Of a stretch of 64,000 nucleotides of DNA, positions 1 to 12,354 are shown piece by piece (the stretch's first letter is position 1; each line of letters begins with the position of its first letter). Under the pieces are notes generated by a model. That model made no database searches and was not told the DNA's origin. It saw only the letters and a list, made by a program, of their open reading frames with translations. The stretch lies in contig OX104134.1 in the NCBI GenBank assembly GCA_944470555.2, forward strand, positions 55,047,890 to 55,111,889, read 5' to 3'. The stretch is from Heterobilharzia americana (lineage: Eukaryota > Platyhelminthes > Trematoda > Strigeidida > Schistosomatidae). Both the position numbers and the translations under genes were made by a program.

Positions 1-1023
1 AGTTTCTTCATAGATTGCTTCCTTTCGTCTTTGTAAAAGTCACTAAACGCTAGCAAGGGTCATTAAATTGTAAATCGAAATGTAGTATATCTAATGGTTA
101 CTCCCAAGTTGTAGATTGTAGAGGTTTATTTGAATTTTGGTATCCTATTAGGTGTACGTTAGTTCAAAGACTTTCATAACCCTAACTTCCGAGTGTTTTT
201 GAATATCATCCAGGATATTAATATTTATGATTATTCATCTGGATGCATACAGACTTAAAGATGAAGTATAGAGATGATTAGCAGCTATGGTTGCCTAGTA
301 ACCTGTACAAATAACGCACAAGATAAGAAAGTGTCATTGATATGTGTGATTCTGAAGTGAAAAGCAGCACTTAAATGCTAAATAATTTCTGTCAAAAACC
401 ATTATCAAAATGAGCATAATTTTATTTGACAATCAGTTAACAAGTTCAATAAATTGAACATACGACTAGGTTAAACTTTGAAAATCAATTTTAGGTCAGT
501 CATATTAGTACTCTTCGGAATAATTCATGTCTCTTTCATATCGGATGTTCTATTGGACCTAACGGAATGCAAATCTGTCAAAATAAATATCATTTGATTA
601 CCATATATTAAAACAAAACAATTATAGGTAGAAATGAACTGGTTATCCTGATAATATTGATCTGTGGAAATAAGCAATTTGTTTCCAAATTAACTATAAC
701 CTAATTTTGTTTCCTTCCCTTCATGTAAGTCACCACCTTACTTTCAGATTGTGTAACGATAGAGACTATACCTCATGTTTATTTACATAAGAATTAGTAA
801 AAGTGCATAACTGACCGTCTCACTGAACACAACTTAATAGTTAATGAATTTATGGTATATTAGTTGATGCAAGAAGAAAAATTGAGTTGAACAATTACCA
901 GTTCTAGTTACAAATCTCAAAGTAAGACCTCTTAGAGTGCTTTATGCAGACACCTGTTTCAGTAGATGTCTTTAAAAATGATGAAGGAAAGATTTTGAGG
1001 TTGATGGGGATTTTAGTTTTGAG
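1..1023. other. AT-rich stretch without recognisable genes
   Basis: No open frame of convincing length or composition, no RNA gene and no repeat that I could match elsewhere in the window. It reads as ordinary AT-rich intergenic or intronic DNA. Confidence 0.6.
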
Positions 1024-1215
1024 GTAGTATTCACCATGGACTGACATCAGTTAGAGGAGAATTAAAAACCTGGGAGCACTGGATAGCTGTTTCATCCTAA
1101 CACAGGACTCTTCAGCAGAACTTACTCACAACCCGGTTAGGTATCCAACTCAGGACCTTGAGGTTTCACAGAGAATGTCATAGATTTGAAAGCCCAAGTC
1201 TCAGTAAAAAGAGTT
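1024..1215 (-). mobile_element. Ribozyme-bearing SINE, copy A
   Basis: Read on the minus strand this copy has a weak tRNA-like head, a 46-nt hammerhead-like module (1076-1121) and a tail running from AGTGCTCCCAGG to a GATGTCAGTCC-type stretch. The same order and tail occur at 14.24-14.44 kb (minus) and 45.63-45.84 kb (plus), and more degenerately at 7.39 and 35.9 kb, which establishes a dispersed family. The tRNA-like part here is too decayed to name a parent tRNA. Boundaries are approximate because no target-site duplication was found. Confidence 0.7.
1076..1121 (-). ncRNA. Hammerhead ribozyme module, SINE copy A
   Basis: On the minus strand the order is GTTCTG (stem I), CTGAAGA (core CUGANGA satisfied), GTCC-loop-GGAT (stem II, closing G.U wobble), GAAA (core), CAGCTA (short stem III), TC (cleavage site), CAGTGC (stem I return strand). 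All conserved core positions of a hammerhead are present. Stem I has one U.U mismatch and one wobble; stem III has a C.A mismatch. It looks close to competent but with weakened stems. Activity is inferred, not shown. Confidence 0.65.
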
Positions 1216-4200
1216 CAGTGTTGCTATTTTGTGGCTGACTACTAACACCAAACTCAGTTTCATATTTCTGTGCAAAATTTAGTAATTTCAATTGTTAGGT
1301 GGGGATAAGTTAAACGTTTGAATCTATTCATTTAGCCGCCAGAAATAAGTACAGAATGAAAGGTTACTAAAAACATGGACGATCACTGAGTGCTTAACAG
1401 ATTTACTACTTTGAAGCTAGCTAGTACCACATCCTGAGTTACAATGGTTCCTTTTGCTTCTTTTTTCTGTACACTCTTACAAAGATACCTTAAAGCGGTA
1501 TATATCAAGTTCATATTATCTGTAGTAATTTCTTGCTCTTAAGCTGCGGATCTATCAATCGTTCAGTGTAAAATTTATTTATCAATGTCATTATCAACCC
1601 CCCAGAGCTGGGTATATTTTTCAGCTATTTTAAATTTACGTTTTTGCACATAAACCTATTCTTTTAATCAATAAATTTCAGTTGCTAATAATCACCAAAG
1701 ATGTTTTGATATATGATAAAATCTTATGGTGTAAATTCCGAACTCTCATAAAAAAACATTTGTAGTCAGAAGTCTTGCATAGATTGTTTGTTTGTGATTA
1801 ACATTAGTTTGAAACTGGAAAAAGTTATTGAGTAAATTCAGAGTGATAGATTAGAATTTCGAAGCGTAAGATTTAAATCTCAGTGAGGTTTTTTACCATT
1901 ATCTTTTTATATAAACATGATTTTAAAATGTATCATGCGGATGACTTGTAGTAATTCTTACTCCAGTGTCTAGTCACTCTATCAGCATTTTCATCCTAGA
2001 TATAGGTAAAAAATACTTAAAATATTAAAAGATTCGCTGTGTTGACTTTTGGGGGTTAAACTTTCGTTTGAATCTTTGGCACGACTCCTGTTGCAATTCG
2101 AACTATAGATAACATAAGTTGTTAGTAGGCTTGGTATATTATTCTATTTCAATGATATGGTCAGGCTAAACAGCTGTTTTCGCTGCTACCGTTTGATAAT
2201 AACACCTGCCAACGCTGTTCCATAATTGTGAATTTTATTAACGAAGATGTACAGCTGTGGTTCATTAGTGCCTTTATTAGACTTTCCATCAGGAACTACG
2301 GGTCTTGTCAGCCAGGTAGGATTACCAGCAGTCATATAACAAGTATGGCTTATTGCCTATTGCAAAGCTTCCACTCTGTTACTGAGAGTTATTTTTAACT
2401 TCAGATATCAAGCTAAAACATCTGGAAATCATTAAAAACTTAGTGGTTCGTATGCTCTAGTTATACTCCAGTTGCTTCACTAGTGTGCGTAGAAGATTAT
2501 ATTTAGACAATGTAGTGGTTATATTAGTGTAAAGAATAATAAAAACACAAGGGAGTTTTGACGAGAATCAACAGATGAATTAGAAGCACGGTGTACAGCT
2601 GCGTGAATTGTTTCACAGTATCAAACAAAATGTACAGTCAAATAATGCAAAATATGCAGACTTTTAAATATTGTTAACTCTAACTGTATTTATCAGATCA
2701 CATGTGCATCCTGAATCAGGTGTGTAGGAAGAACAGAGACGTGGTTGTCTACAAGGATTGTGGAGGATATGCCAAAGAGTCTTCATCTCAAAGTTTTACT
2801 TTCATTTAGCAGTGCAACAGCTGATCACTTGTGATAAGAAATACTAAGGAGAAGCGGTGACGTCTTTCATAAAATATTATACAGAAAAGACTTCATGTTT
2901 ACTTCGAATTGTCAAAGCTGTCACTTTCTGATGTGTTCAATATGAACTGCTATCGAAGGAAGGTGACTGCTAATTCACTGTCGACGTGATAATTAGTGAC
3001 TCTTCACAGTGGTCACCTTTCCTCCCAAAAAGATATTTTCTTTTTTTATGTTTATCCTCAATCCATATTCACATTGAATATCGTCTCATTATTACCATGT
3101 TGATTATTAGAAAGGTAATTTATCTAACTTACCTATCATTTTGTCATGATAATATTTACTCATGATTAACTAATCACTTCCATTTATTTCTAATCTTACC
3201 TCATTCATTCATGAACATTCATAACATGGCTTTATATAAAATGTATCTGGTTTGACTGAATTTACTGCTTTAACCCTCTTAGTGTATTTTGTTTCTGAAC
3301 TTCAAAATATCAGCTGTTACCTAAGCAATCTGCGTACAAAATTTCATGTAGTTGACGAAAATCCTATGGAGTAAAATAACGTCATTTTATTCTGAAAATA
3401 GTGTTTTCGTTACGTCATTCAAACAGATTTATTTACCAGCAGTAGAATAAGGGACAATTTTTTAAGCGATCAGTTGTATGTGTTAGAAACTCGTCAAATC
3501 GCTAATTTATGCCTTAACAATCTTACTACTTGTATGCGCCCAACATTTTGTGGCGTAGAAGGTTTAACAATGAAATAAAAACATACTACAGGATTGATTT
3601 AGTCGAGAGGGAGAGGAGGTGAAAAAAATTAATTGAGATGAAAAATAAAATGTCTTGAATAGAAATGTTGAAGTGCTTGTGTGAAAGTTTCAAAGAGTAT
3701 ATATGGCATGCATTACTATTGTAAGTACATCAAAACAGTCTTAAATTTAGTCTATTTTAACAAGAGAGTGTGAAATCGGCAACAATTCTAGTGTTAAATC
3801 TTTTCTAAAAACAAATTAGCAAGCGATACATTGGGCTCCTTTAGGAAACAATTCTTTTTCCTTACGAAAGTATTAAAATTAATTAACAGAGTCTTCACTT
3901 GATACTTTCTTGACGCTAACAATGATTTATTTTTTACGCTTGAATCAGAAGACGAGAAGTGAATCTAATTAGCCTGAAACGTATTCGGTAAGTCTAGACA
4001 AGAATTGTTTGCGCCTCAGTAGAATTGAAGTGCAGCATAGTGATATCACGTAGTAAAGCTTGCGATCCAAAAACAATGATAAAAAGTTTTGAAAAATACA
4101 GCCTGGTTGCACCTCTAGTGGAATTTGAAGGAACGACAAGTTACTAATTCCTTAGGCACAATATAAGTTTGTAGAAAAAAGTGATCTTTCATTGTTAATT

Positions 4201-5284
4201 CTGAAGATGGCACTTTGATGAAGATTATCAACGCACTTGAGTAAGTTTCGTTGGTAGTACTCTTAGAAGTGACTGAATGAGTTAGTACTACTCCCTGGAT
4301 TTGAAAAAGAATCTTGTGGTTTAGTTAAAATGTAAGTTAATGCCTTACAAGCTTATGTACTGGGCTACTTCCATGACACGGAGATTGAGGTAAGCTGAGC
4401 GGAGTTTGTACCCAGGATCCATTTTCTGAAAGCTGAGCTCCTAAGCCAACAAGTTACATTTCCATATTCTGTTTACTGTCACAGATCTATCCACCAGTCA
4501 AAATGTTTACATTGATCCGTTTATATGAATTGAACAATAAGGCGAGTGATTCTGTTTCTAAATACACAACGATTTTTCACTGTAACGGTTCAAAGACTCG
4601 GGATGATAAGATCAAAGTTTAATTGTGTTTACACCTTGACAACTAGTAAAGGGACTTTAAAGGCCACTCTAGCTGGAACTGAAATAACCAATAAAACGTC
4701 TCCATTTTATGAAAACTGCCTTTCCAGCCGAAAAACAGATACCCAGTTGGTGGCCTTTAAAATCACTCACTGGTATAATAAGAGAATAGAGACCAACGTT
4801 ATTGATTGCTAATAAATTTACTCGCAAGCCTTCTATGCGTATGTGGAATACGACGAAGGCTATTGCTAAATGGAAACTGTTATTCATGGAAGTATGTGAT
4901 AAATTTGAGACTCTATTGCCTAAATAAACTTAGATTAGGTCAAACTGATTTCAGCGGCATTTATTACATGATATTAGTATCCTTATTCTTCAGATAGGTT
5001 TATCAACTTATTCATTTTGACTACACGCGTCTTTCAAATGAATTTTCCTGAATGTAGTGCACAAAACTGATTTCTTAGATGCATTTGGTTCCGTTTCTGT
5101 TGTGAGATAATTCTTTTTAGAGTAAACGAACCTGTATTGAGTATTATTCGTGAACACTGAGCTTAGATGCTGAGTTAGGATTTTTGCTACAGAATGATTC
5201 AGATGTCTATCTCAAATTTCTTACAACCAGCTACATGTTTCTACCTGTTAACTTTCAATCTGTTACCTTTATTTGGTGCTGAAC
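1216..5284. other. AT-rich stretch; hairpin but no gene
   Basis: Apart from the hairpin at 2956-3024 I see no gene or repeat I can support. Small open frames around 4.5-5.0 kb (up to 88 codons) have no motif, overlap one another on both strands and lack splice context, so they are not called. Confidence 0.55.
2956..3024. repeat. Imperfect inverted repeat (about 65-bp hairpin)
   Basis: GGAAGGTGAC at about 2958-2967 pairs with GTCACCTTTCC at 3012-3022 (one bulged base), and an inner CTAATTCAC/GTGATAATTAG pair closes around TGTCGAC. Function unknown; it may be a small foldback element remnant. Confidence 0.6.
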
Positions 5285-6243
5285 AGGTTAGAGCGCAGTG
5301 TGCATTAGCACTTAAAAAACAAAAGAAGACACAGCGAAACTTAACGAAACTGGAAAATTCAGCTTTAAACAATCTACGAAAGGATAATAGTATAGTAATT
5401 GCTAAATCTGACAAAGGTAACTCAACAGTAGTTATGGACAAATCGGATTATCTTAAAAAAATGGATGAACATATCCAAACAGGGCCATATGAAGAGATTA
5501 AGAAACCTATAGATACTGTCATGAATAAAATTAAGAAATCTACAACAGATCTGATACGCCGACTGAAGCCATCTCTAGGTAAGTCCGAATGGTTTACTTT
5601 AATGCCAAAAACTAATAATCCTAGCAGAATTTACGGTACTATTAAGGTTCATAAAGCAGGTTATCCCATTAGGCCGATAGTTGACTTCCGGAACACACCA
5701 ACATATGAGATATCAAAGTATTTAGCATCAGTATTACGTCCTGTTAGAGACCGTTCCAACTCTAGACTAGTAAATTCTTACGAGTTGAAACAAAAACTTA
5801 ATGACCTGCACATAGAAGAGGATGAAAAAATGGTTAGTTTTGACGTAACAAGTCTTTATACTAAAATACCAATCAATATGGCACTGGAGGCAGTCAGAAA
5901 TCAACTAGATACTGACTCACAACTTACTCAAAGAACCAAGGCATCGGTTGGTGAAATCATGTTAGGAGTGCAGTTATGCTTAACCTCGACAGTCTTCAAG
6001 TTTCAGGGAAAGATATACAGACAAACAGAAGGAGTAGCAATGGGATCACCAATATCCCCTATAGTAGCAGATATATTTATGGATAGTTGGGAAGATATGG
6101 CTTTACGAACATATAATCCGACACCTAAGATATGGTGGCGATATGTAGATGACACATTTACAGTGTTGAAATCGGAACATATCGACAGTTTCTTGACACA
6201 CATAAACTCAGTAGTTAACGCAATCCAATTCACTACGAAGTAG
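5194..6243 (+). pseudogene. Penelope-type reverse transcriptase (N-terminal and catalytic part)
   Basis: This 349-codon frame would copy element RNA into DNA at the target site. Visible RT landmarks are SDKGNSTVVMD (about residues 72-82), IYGTIKVHK (147-154), RPIVD (160-164), SFDVTSLYTKIP (215-226, containing the first catalytic Asp), VAMGSPISP (281-289) and RYVDDTF (316-322, the YVDD catalytic pair). VAMGSP together with YVDD is characteristic of Penelope-type RTs. The first 30 or so residues are hydrophobic and probably come from flanking DNA, so the ATG at 5194 is not a trustworthy start. The frame ends at a TAG right after FTTK, but the next frame continues EVENEQGELPMLDCR, so the stop is caused by a one-base indel near 6237. 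Non-functional as it stands. Confidence 0.85.
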
Positions 6244-6245
6244 AA

Positions 6246-6490
6246 AATGAACAAGGAGAATTACCTATGTTGGATTGCAGAATAAAACGAAGGATAGATG
6301 GTGGTTTAGATACTACCGTCTACAGAAAACCAACACATTCTAACAGGTATCTAGACTTCAAGTCATCTCATCCAGTGTCAGTTAAAGCGGGTTTAGTCAA
6401 ATGTCTAAATAACAGAGCTGAGAAACTCACTAGTCATTGTAAGGACTTAAATAAGGAATTGAAACACATAAAAGAAGCGTTAATAATAAT
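6246..6490 (+). pseudogene. PLE RT C-terminal segment after first frameshift
   Basis: This segment continues the RT in the next frame: EVENEQGELPMLDCR, then GGLDTTVYRKPTHSNRYLDF and KAGLVKCLNNRAEKL, the conserved thumb-side block of Penelope RTs (VYRKPTHT-type motif). It is entered from 5194-6243 through a one-base shift near 6237. In the AAT/ATA-rich run at 6480-6492 the frame shifts again: from there KEALI should continue as NNNNYPHHFIKKFTRTHKKQ in another frame. The slippage-prone TAATAATAATAAT run makes a replication indel the simplest cause. Confidence 0.75.
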
Positions 6491-6492
6491 AA

Positions 6493-7123
6493 TTATCCCC
6501 ATCATTTTATTAAGAAATTCACACGGACGCATAAGAAGCAAAATAATAACACTAATACAAATACAAATAATAGTGACAACATAAGTAGAAAGGAAATCAA
6601 CACCTCTATTGTGATACCATACAAGGAAGGAACATCAGAAACCATACGTAGGATTCTCAACAAGGTTGGAATTAGGGTGGCATTTAAACCAACAAACTCA
6701 CTTAGAGGTAAGCTTTGTCGGCTAAAAGATCCGATAGAACCAATTAAGCAAAATAATATAATCTACCAAATTCCATGTAATGACTGTGAAGTCAAATACA
6801 TAGGTCAAACTAGCCGGTCGGGGTCAGTTAGATTAACAGAACATAGGAATTTAGCTAAACATAGAACGGCAGACCCCAATAAGATCAATAACCTAGAAAA
6901 ACACTCAGCCATTGCATTACATTCATTAACACACAACCACACAATAGGATGGGACAAAACCACTGTACTTAAGTCTAATATAGCTAGGTGGAGAGAGAGA
7001 TTAATTACTGAATCTTTGTTCATCGAATCCACACCCAACACATGTAATAGGAATGACGCAACACCTATACCAGAGATATGGAAAACTTTACTACCAATCA
7101 AAAAACAAAGAGAGATCAGGTGA
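6493..7123 (+). pseudogene. PLE linker and GIY-YIG endonuclease domain
   Basis: This frame holds the linker and the C-terminal GIY-YIG nuclease that nicks target DNA for priming. Starting from IPYKEG (6614), the landmarks are IIYQIPC (about residues 50-56), a CNDC cysteine pair (56-59), YIGQTSR (63-69), RLTEH (74-78), a THNHTIGWD block and WRERLITESLFIE near residue 130 with the conserved Glu, followed by NTCNR. The CxxC within the IY...YIG stretch and the Arg/Glu/Asn set fit PLE nucleases. It closes with TGA at 7121-7123. The domain itself looks intact, but it is disconnected from the RT by two frameshifts. The same segment recurs, decayed and inverted, at 14.6-15.08 and 31.03-31.46 kb. Confidence 0.85.
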
Positions 7124-7149
7124 CAGGACTATAAAATCAGATGTCGAAA

Positions 7150-7300
7150 GAAGTGTGATTACATTGATATGATTATGAGCAATAATTTATGCTCGAAACG
7201 TAATCAAGTAAATAATACTGTATCACTGTGCGCTTTATATCAAATAAACAAATCTAATATGGAACTACATTCTACCACAGTGCCCAAGTTTTTCATTTAT
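7150..7300 (+). repeat. PLE-1 terminal (LTR-like) segment with hairpin
   Basis: The stretch GATTATGAGC...GCTCGAAACGTAATC folds into a two-part stem (GATTATG/CGTAATC outside, GAGC/GCTC inside) with a GAAA bulge, followed by AAGTAAATAATACTG. The same layout occurs at 14.45-14.56 (minus), 15.08-15.24 (plus) and 30.93-31.01 kb (minus). PLE termini are known to carry hammerhead motifs, but no copy here keeps an intact CUGANGA core, so I call only a conserved hairpin. Confidence 0.6.
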
Positions 7301-7384
7301 ATAAGTGACATTAAGGTTTCTTCCGCCTCAACAGTTATCTGCATAATAATTTCATTTAGTTTGAGATTTGTGGGGATTTATTAA

Positions 7385-7590
7385 TTCCATGGTAGTACTC
7401 ATTTATCCCGGACCGACAGCAGTTACAGAACCACTGAACAGGTGGGAACACTGGAAGACTGTGTGTTCTTGTACGAGACTCCTCAGCAGAAAACATCTAT
7501 GAACCGACTATAGATGGAAACCGGGATCTTTAGGTCATTTTGATAACATAATTCCTTATTTTGCCCAACTACTAATATCAACTCATTGAG
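7385..7590 (-). mobile_element. Ribozyme-bearing SINE, copy B (decayed)
   Basis: Minus-strand copy of the family at 1.02, 14.24 and 45.63 kb. The module at 7448-7493 keeps CTGAGGA and a GTCT stem-II start, but GAAA has become GAACA and stem III is altered, so the ribozyme is dead. A B-box-like CGGTTTCCATC is seen in the head. It sits about 75 bp downstream of the PLE-1 3' end, in opposite orientation. Confidence 0.6.
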
Positions 7591-10500
7591 TTGACCTCAG
7601 TCTTGTGGGTGTCATTTCTTTGAATATTACGTAGTTTGCCAGATGGTATTCATTGTTCCCTTCTTACTTTTTTACCTCTCTATACAATTCTAAGACGTGT
7701 AAAATAGATTAACAACGACTATGATGTACAACGTAAGATTTCTGACCTCCGAATTTCAAATTGTCATATTTGACAATAACCGTTGCAAATTTAGACCTTA
7801 GATTGCTGATAAATATCCTTGAAATAAAATAACTTGACTTTATGCTACGAATCTAGTTCTTCTTGTTTTTTAAATTTATCAAGTTATCCGAATGTAAGAA
7901 GAAAAAGAAAGCTATTACATAATCTCAGACAAAACTATGATGAAACTTTGATTGGTAATAATTACCAAGAAATTATCATTTGATGAACTGTACCTAGAGT
8001 CTTACACCTCATGTTTTTGTTGTCACTTTCATTTTGGAAATGTTGAAGTTGGTGATTTTCCACGCAGAAGGTATAATCTCTCGAAAAAACATATTTTTTA
8101 ACTGTTTAGGTGGTGTATGATACAATGGCAATAAATTTTGGTCAAAAATAGGACCAAAGATGGGGGCTGTTCATGGAAGAGATTTCGTAACAGATACAAT
8201 AAAATTAAATCCAATTTTTCGAATTTGTGTGACTTGCGGCACCTATAGAAGTAATTTCTGCTCTGAGATGTAGCATTAAGTTTTACGGTGTGCTAGTGAA
8301 ATATGCTCACGGAAATTGAAAGAATTTTAAGGAAATCACCTATTTTACCAACATTTTACTTGTAGTGTAGACAACAGTAGGGAAAGTACTATAACTAATG
8401 AGGCTGCACGTGATTTCTGTTTGGTGTGATTGAAAAGACTCACGTATGATGAACCACTGTCTGCATCGACGCTGAATCTTATTCCAAGCGGGGCTGAGTG
8501 TGGTCAACATAAGGAGTGTATTTAATTCATCAAGCTTTTGGCTGCTTATTTGAAGCGAGTTGGGAAATGCAGTATTTATGGTTGGGGTCTATAAGACTGC
8601 TGTAATTGATCGCTGATGTGCTGATATAGAGTGTGATAAGTTCGGCTGTTGGCCGCTTATGTCAGACCCTACGGGGATAATAGTGAATTGAAGTAATCCT
8701 TCTGTAAGCTTAATGTTCAAGTCATATTTATTAAAGTTTGTTTTAAAAAAAACACCATTATGACTTCTGACCTTCACGCAAGCTCACAAAAATGGAATTA
8801 TTTGTTATTATGTAGTGAACAATAAGACGTGAACTAATATTTACCTGTCTTGTTCTCTGTCCATCTGATATACTGAAGACTGAAAAATGGCAGTGGGTGT
8901 CTTGGTGCATAATTTTGTAATTTAGCAATAATTCGTCTCCTTAGAGCTTTCTGACATTTTCTTCACAGTATGAGAATACAAGCGTTCACAGTAATGAATA
9001 GTTCACTGAGAAACCGGAGATTTTCTCTGTCTTGAAATCATCTTAATTCGTTTGTCGTGCAGATTCTTCGGTGTTTGCAAATATTGAAGTGGTTTACTCT
9101 TTGATCGGCTTATCAATGTATCAAATACTGTTCAGTTAGGTTGTTGGGCTTTTCAATAGTTTTTATGCACAAAAGATTATTATTTCTTAGATTTTTACTC
9201 TCTTAGCACAAATTTTTCCGTTTACTTAAAAATTTAGCATCGATTTGTGTTGCTTTAAACTTTTGTTAGCTAATTAAATACCTCTATGGTTTAAAAGCAT
9301 TTCAAGAAAGTGTAGAAAATTACTAATTTCATTTGCTACACTTTAGACATTAGATGGAAATTGCCGTTAACGCAGAATAATTGCATTCAATTCGAAAAGG
9401 ATTTAAGGTGAACAATAATAATATTTTTCTGTAAACTACGATGAAATCGAAAGCGTCGTTTGAAACTATCAGAAAGATAGCTGAAATGGATGCTGACAGG
9501 TTACCGTTATAACGGTCGAGTATTTAGAGCTGAAAGAAATGTATGCTTAATGCCGTGGGAAGATTAGTCAAGCTATTAATTTATCGCTAATTATATTGTT
9601 TACGGTGGATCTATTTGGCCCCGAGGAAACTAATAATCTACACATCAAATATAACTTGATTTTTACTAAAAGTATGTGAGTGAATTTACTGTATTAGTGC
9701 TAAATCTTGAATTCAAATGTTCGCTGTATATGGGCTAACTTCTAATGACAGCTTTCAACTTGAGTAAACGTTATTTTCAGCTGTTTTGTCCTATGTTGCA
9801 TTAGTGAGGAAGGATACTCAAAGTTCACAATATTTTATGATAACGAATCGATGAAAATAAGGGCAGGAGATACTTCTGTCAAATAGAAATAAAAGACAGG
9901 GTTCACCCCAATTCATTTTATGTATACTGTTCAGCTGATAGTCTTTTGAAAAACAAACCGTCCCTTCGAATGGGGATGGATTTTGGTTACTCGTGAAGTT
10001 CACAATGTAGTACTTCTTTGTAAAATATTTTTAAATAACTGCTGTGCTAATTATTATAAAACTTTGAAGAAGTAGATGGTAAAATCTTTCTCTGCATATG
10101 AAACCATAGTTCCTGAAGATATATATGATAATTACTTGGGTTTATATAATAGGTTGGCGTTTATGAAAGGGTAATGAAATGAAAAGTTACGCTCTGGAGG
10201 TTTACAAACTTGTTCATGTTATATTTTGGCGAATAAAACTTAAAAGTTATCACATATTTAAGTAGCAAAGAAAAACAATCGTACCACACTGTTCTTATGA
10301 TCATAGCAACAAATCAACAGCTATACTATTATCGAAAGTCGGCTGAATGCGATCGCCAACCTATTTATAACGCCTTTAGTTACCTGATGTTTTATTCGTT
10401 CCGTAGCACTGAACATAAATATGGTTTGCACCCAAAATAACAAATTAAGATGAAAATCTAAACAGTACAGTGAGAAGACGATGAGTATTTGAAAAATGTG

Positions 10501-12354
10501 GTGTACTAAAGCTGTGCATTTCAAAAAATCTGGTCACACATGAGCTTGCCGAATTGTTTTGATAAACATTCACAAGAAGTTCTTTGAGTCGATTGGAAAC
10601 GTAAAAATAGGAATGGCAGAACAAAAAGGAAAGTCAAAATCACGTTACTTTTCATATAAAGACGATGACCAGTGCTACTGGAATGGATTCAAACAAAGTA
10701 AAAATTGTTTTGTAAACATAAAAGAAATGGTTAAATCTTCGATAAATTCAGACACTAGACCCTGACCACTTCTACCTAATACCTTAAAAGTTGTTTTTAA
10801 TTTGACCCTATGATTGGTTTCTTGCATATATTTAGAAACAGATGAAGATAGACTTTTGTCAACTGCACTTGTAGGATCATTTGAGGTCATCTGTTTTTTT
10901 CAAGGTGAACCTTCTGGTCTGGGCATTAGAAATGTTTAAGTTTTGACTAATGTGTGGACTTAAGGAAGTTAATGGGAACTACATTTTCAAGTCTGAAATG
11001 CTGCCAAGTTAGCAGCTTGACCTCACCTCATTGGAAGACGTACCAAGAATAGTTCGTCCGCATAGACACGGAAACGTTTTTAGCTGAGTAGTCCCCACTT
11101 GTTCATATATAAAACTATTTTCATAAACAGTGACGAAAAGCACTCCGAATTTTTTCATGGTCACTTATTTACTGAATACGAGCCTTAAGGTATTTGCTTA
11201 CGTTTTAAGATAGGTATCTGGTACCCAGTTTTTCACTACTCATATCACTTACCTGGTTCTGTGAGACAGAATATGTGTGAGACAGGAATTTTTCTTATGA
11301 AGGCAAATATTTTTCAACATCTAATAAAAGAATTTTTTCAGAATATAGTCTGTCTGCGTCCTCGTAGAAACCTAAATCCAGTAAAAATGCTGTTAATCCG
11401 CTATAAAGTTATTCGCTAGAGGCATAAAAGAGGTTTAGCTAACTGTCTTAGGTATTCAGCTTCCAAATAATGGATCTCAGGTAAAAAGCAATTCCACCTA
11501 TTTTCGCCTGGCCAGTTAATTATTACTAACATAACTATTATTAGTTACTATTATCATTACTACTACTTCCTTACACAGGGTATGCAGACCATAGTCTAAG
11601 ATGTAAAAACCAGCATGAAATTCCTGATTTGCTTTAGTTTTATTCCAAACTGATATTTTCTGGCGTGTACGAAAAACAAAGCTCAAGTACTGTTTAAATT
11701 TATTACTTGTATTTTTGTGATGAACTGAAGGTTGTCAAGTAAAGAATAAGTAAAACCAATTGGTCTTCAGTAAGAAGCGAAATTCAAATCCAATAATGAA
11801 TTTTATACACAAAATGATGCAATAATGGTGGGATAACCACTAGACTCATTTCTAACAGACTGCTTCATGGCTAATTTGAGAAACACCATACTACCTTCAG
11901 TTATCGATCAATTCCATCTCCATGCATACATGCATGAAACCTTCATCGTGTGTGATGCGATAACTAATCTTGATGTCACCCTTCTAAGATGCTGTGAGTG
12001 CCTACCCTCGATTAGTTTCAAAATAAAAGTTAAGATCAACTCAAGATTTCATTCTCTTGATATTTTATCAAAATAAAAGTTGACGGCTTTACAGTAAAAC
12101 GATTTGAAATGGAAAATATACTCATTCTAAAGTTGGGTGATACTAGACCAACAAAGGAACCTTGTTCATTCGCATTGTACAAGAATAAGAAGTATTAGCG
12201 AAGGTGACACACTTAATACAGAGGAGGAATAACCTGTAAAATGACTTCTTTAAAAAGATTATCCCCAAGTTTCATTGCGAAAACACGAAGACAAAATAGT
12301 GACAAGAACGAGTTCTTAGTGTCCCTTGGAAGAAATCACCCGTTACTATTTAAT
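7591..12354. other. AT-rich stretch without recognisable genes
   Basis: I find no recognised repeat and no strong coding signal apart from the weak exon candidate at 10559-10765. Other open frames here (about 60-70 codons) are what chance gives in DNA of this length. Confidence 0.5.
10559..10765 (+). CDS. Weak candidate exon, unknown product
   Basis: Not recognised. The frame is Lys/Ser-rich and hydrophilic with a mixed, protein-like composition around FFESIGNVKIGMAEQ and RYFSYKDDDQCYWNGFK, unlike the Leu/Ile/Phe-rich noise of neighbouring frames. An acceptor-like ACATTCACAAG lies just inside the 5' end and a donor-like AAAGTAAAAA follows GFKQ, so a real exon, if any, could be about 10573-10700. 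No domain is visible and no neighbouring exon was found. A chance frame is a serious alternative. Confidence 0.2.
   Translation: MINIHKKFFESIGNVKIGMAEQKGKSKSRYFSYKDDDQCYWNGFKQSKNCFVNIKEMVKSSINSDTRP

Larger units (their letters stand above)
5285..7310 (+). mobile_element. Penelope-like retroelement, family 1 (5'-truncated)
   Basis: The element carries a Penelope-type reverse transcriptase followed by a GIY-YIG endonuclease, the domain order typical of endonuclease-bearing PLEs. RT homology begins near 5285 (VRAQCALALKKQKK) and the preceding sequence does not look like RT, so the 5' end is probably truncated, as expected of incomplete target-primed insertion. The coding region has two single-base frame shifts (near 6237 and 6480-6492). 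The 3' part (about 7150-7300) recurs at 14.45, 15.1 and 30.9 kb and corresponds to the terminal repeat of PLEs. I do not assign a published family name. Confidence 0.85.

Noticed and set aside
7165..7215. Functional hammerhead in the PLE-1 terminus
   Set aside because: GAAAC and a stem are present but no copy has an intact CUGANGA core, so only a conserved hairpin is reported.
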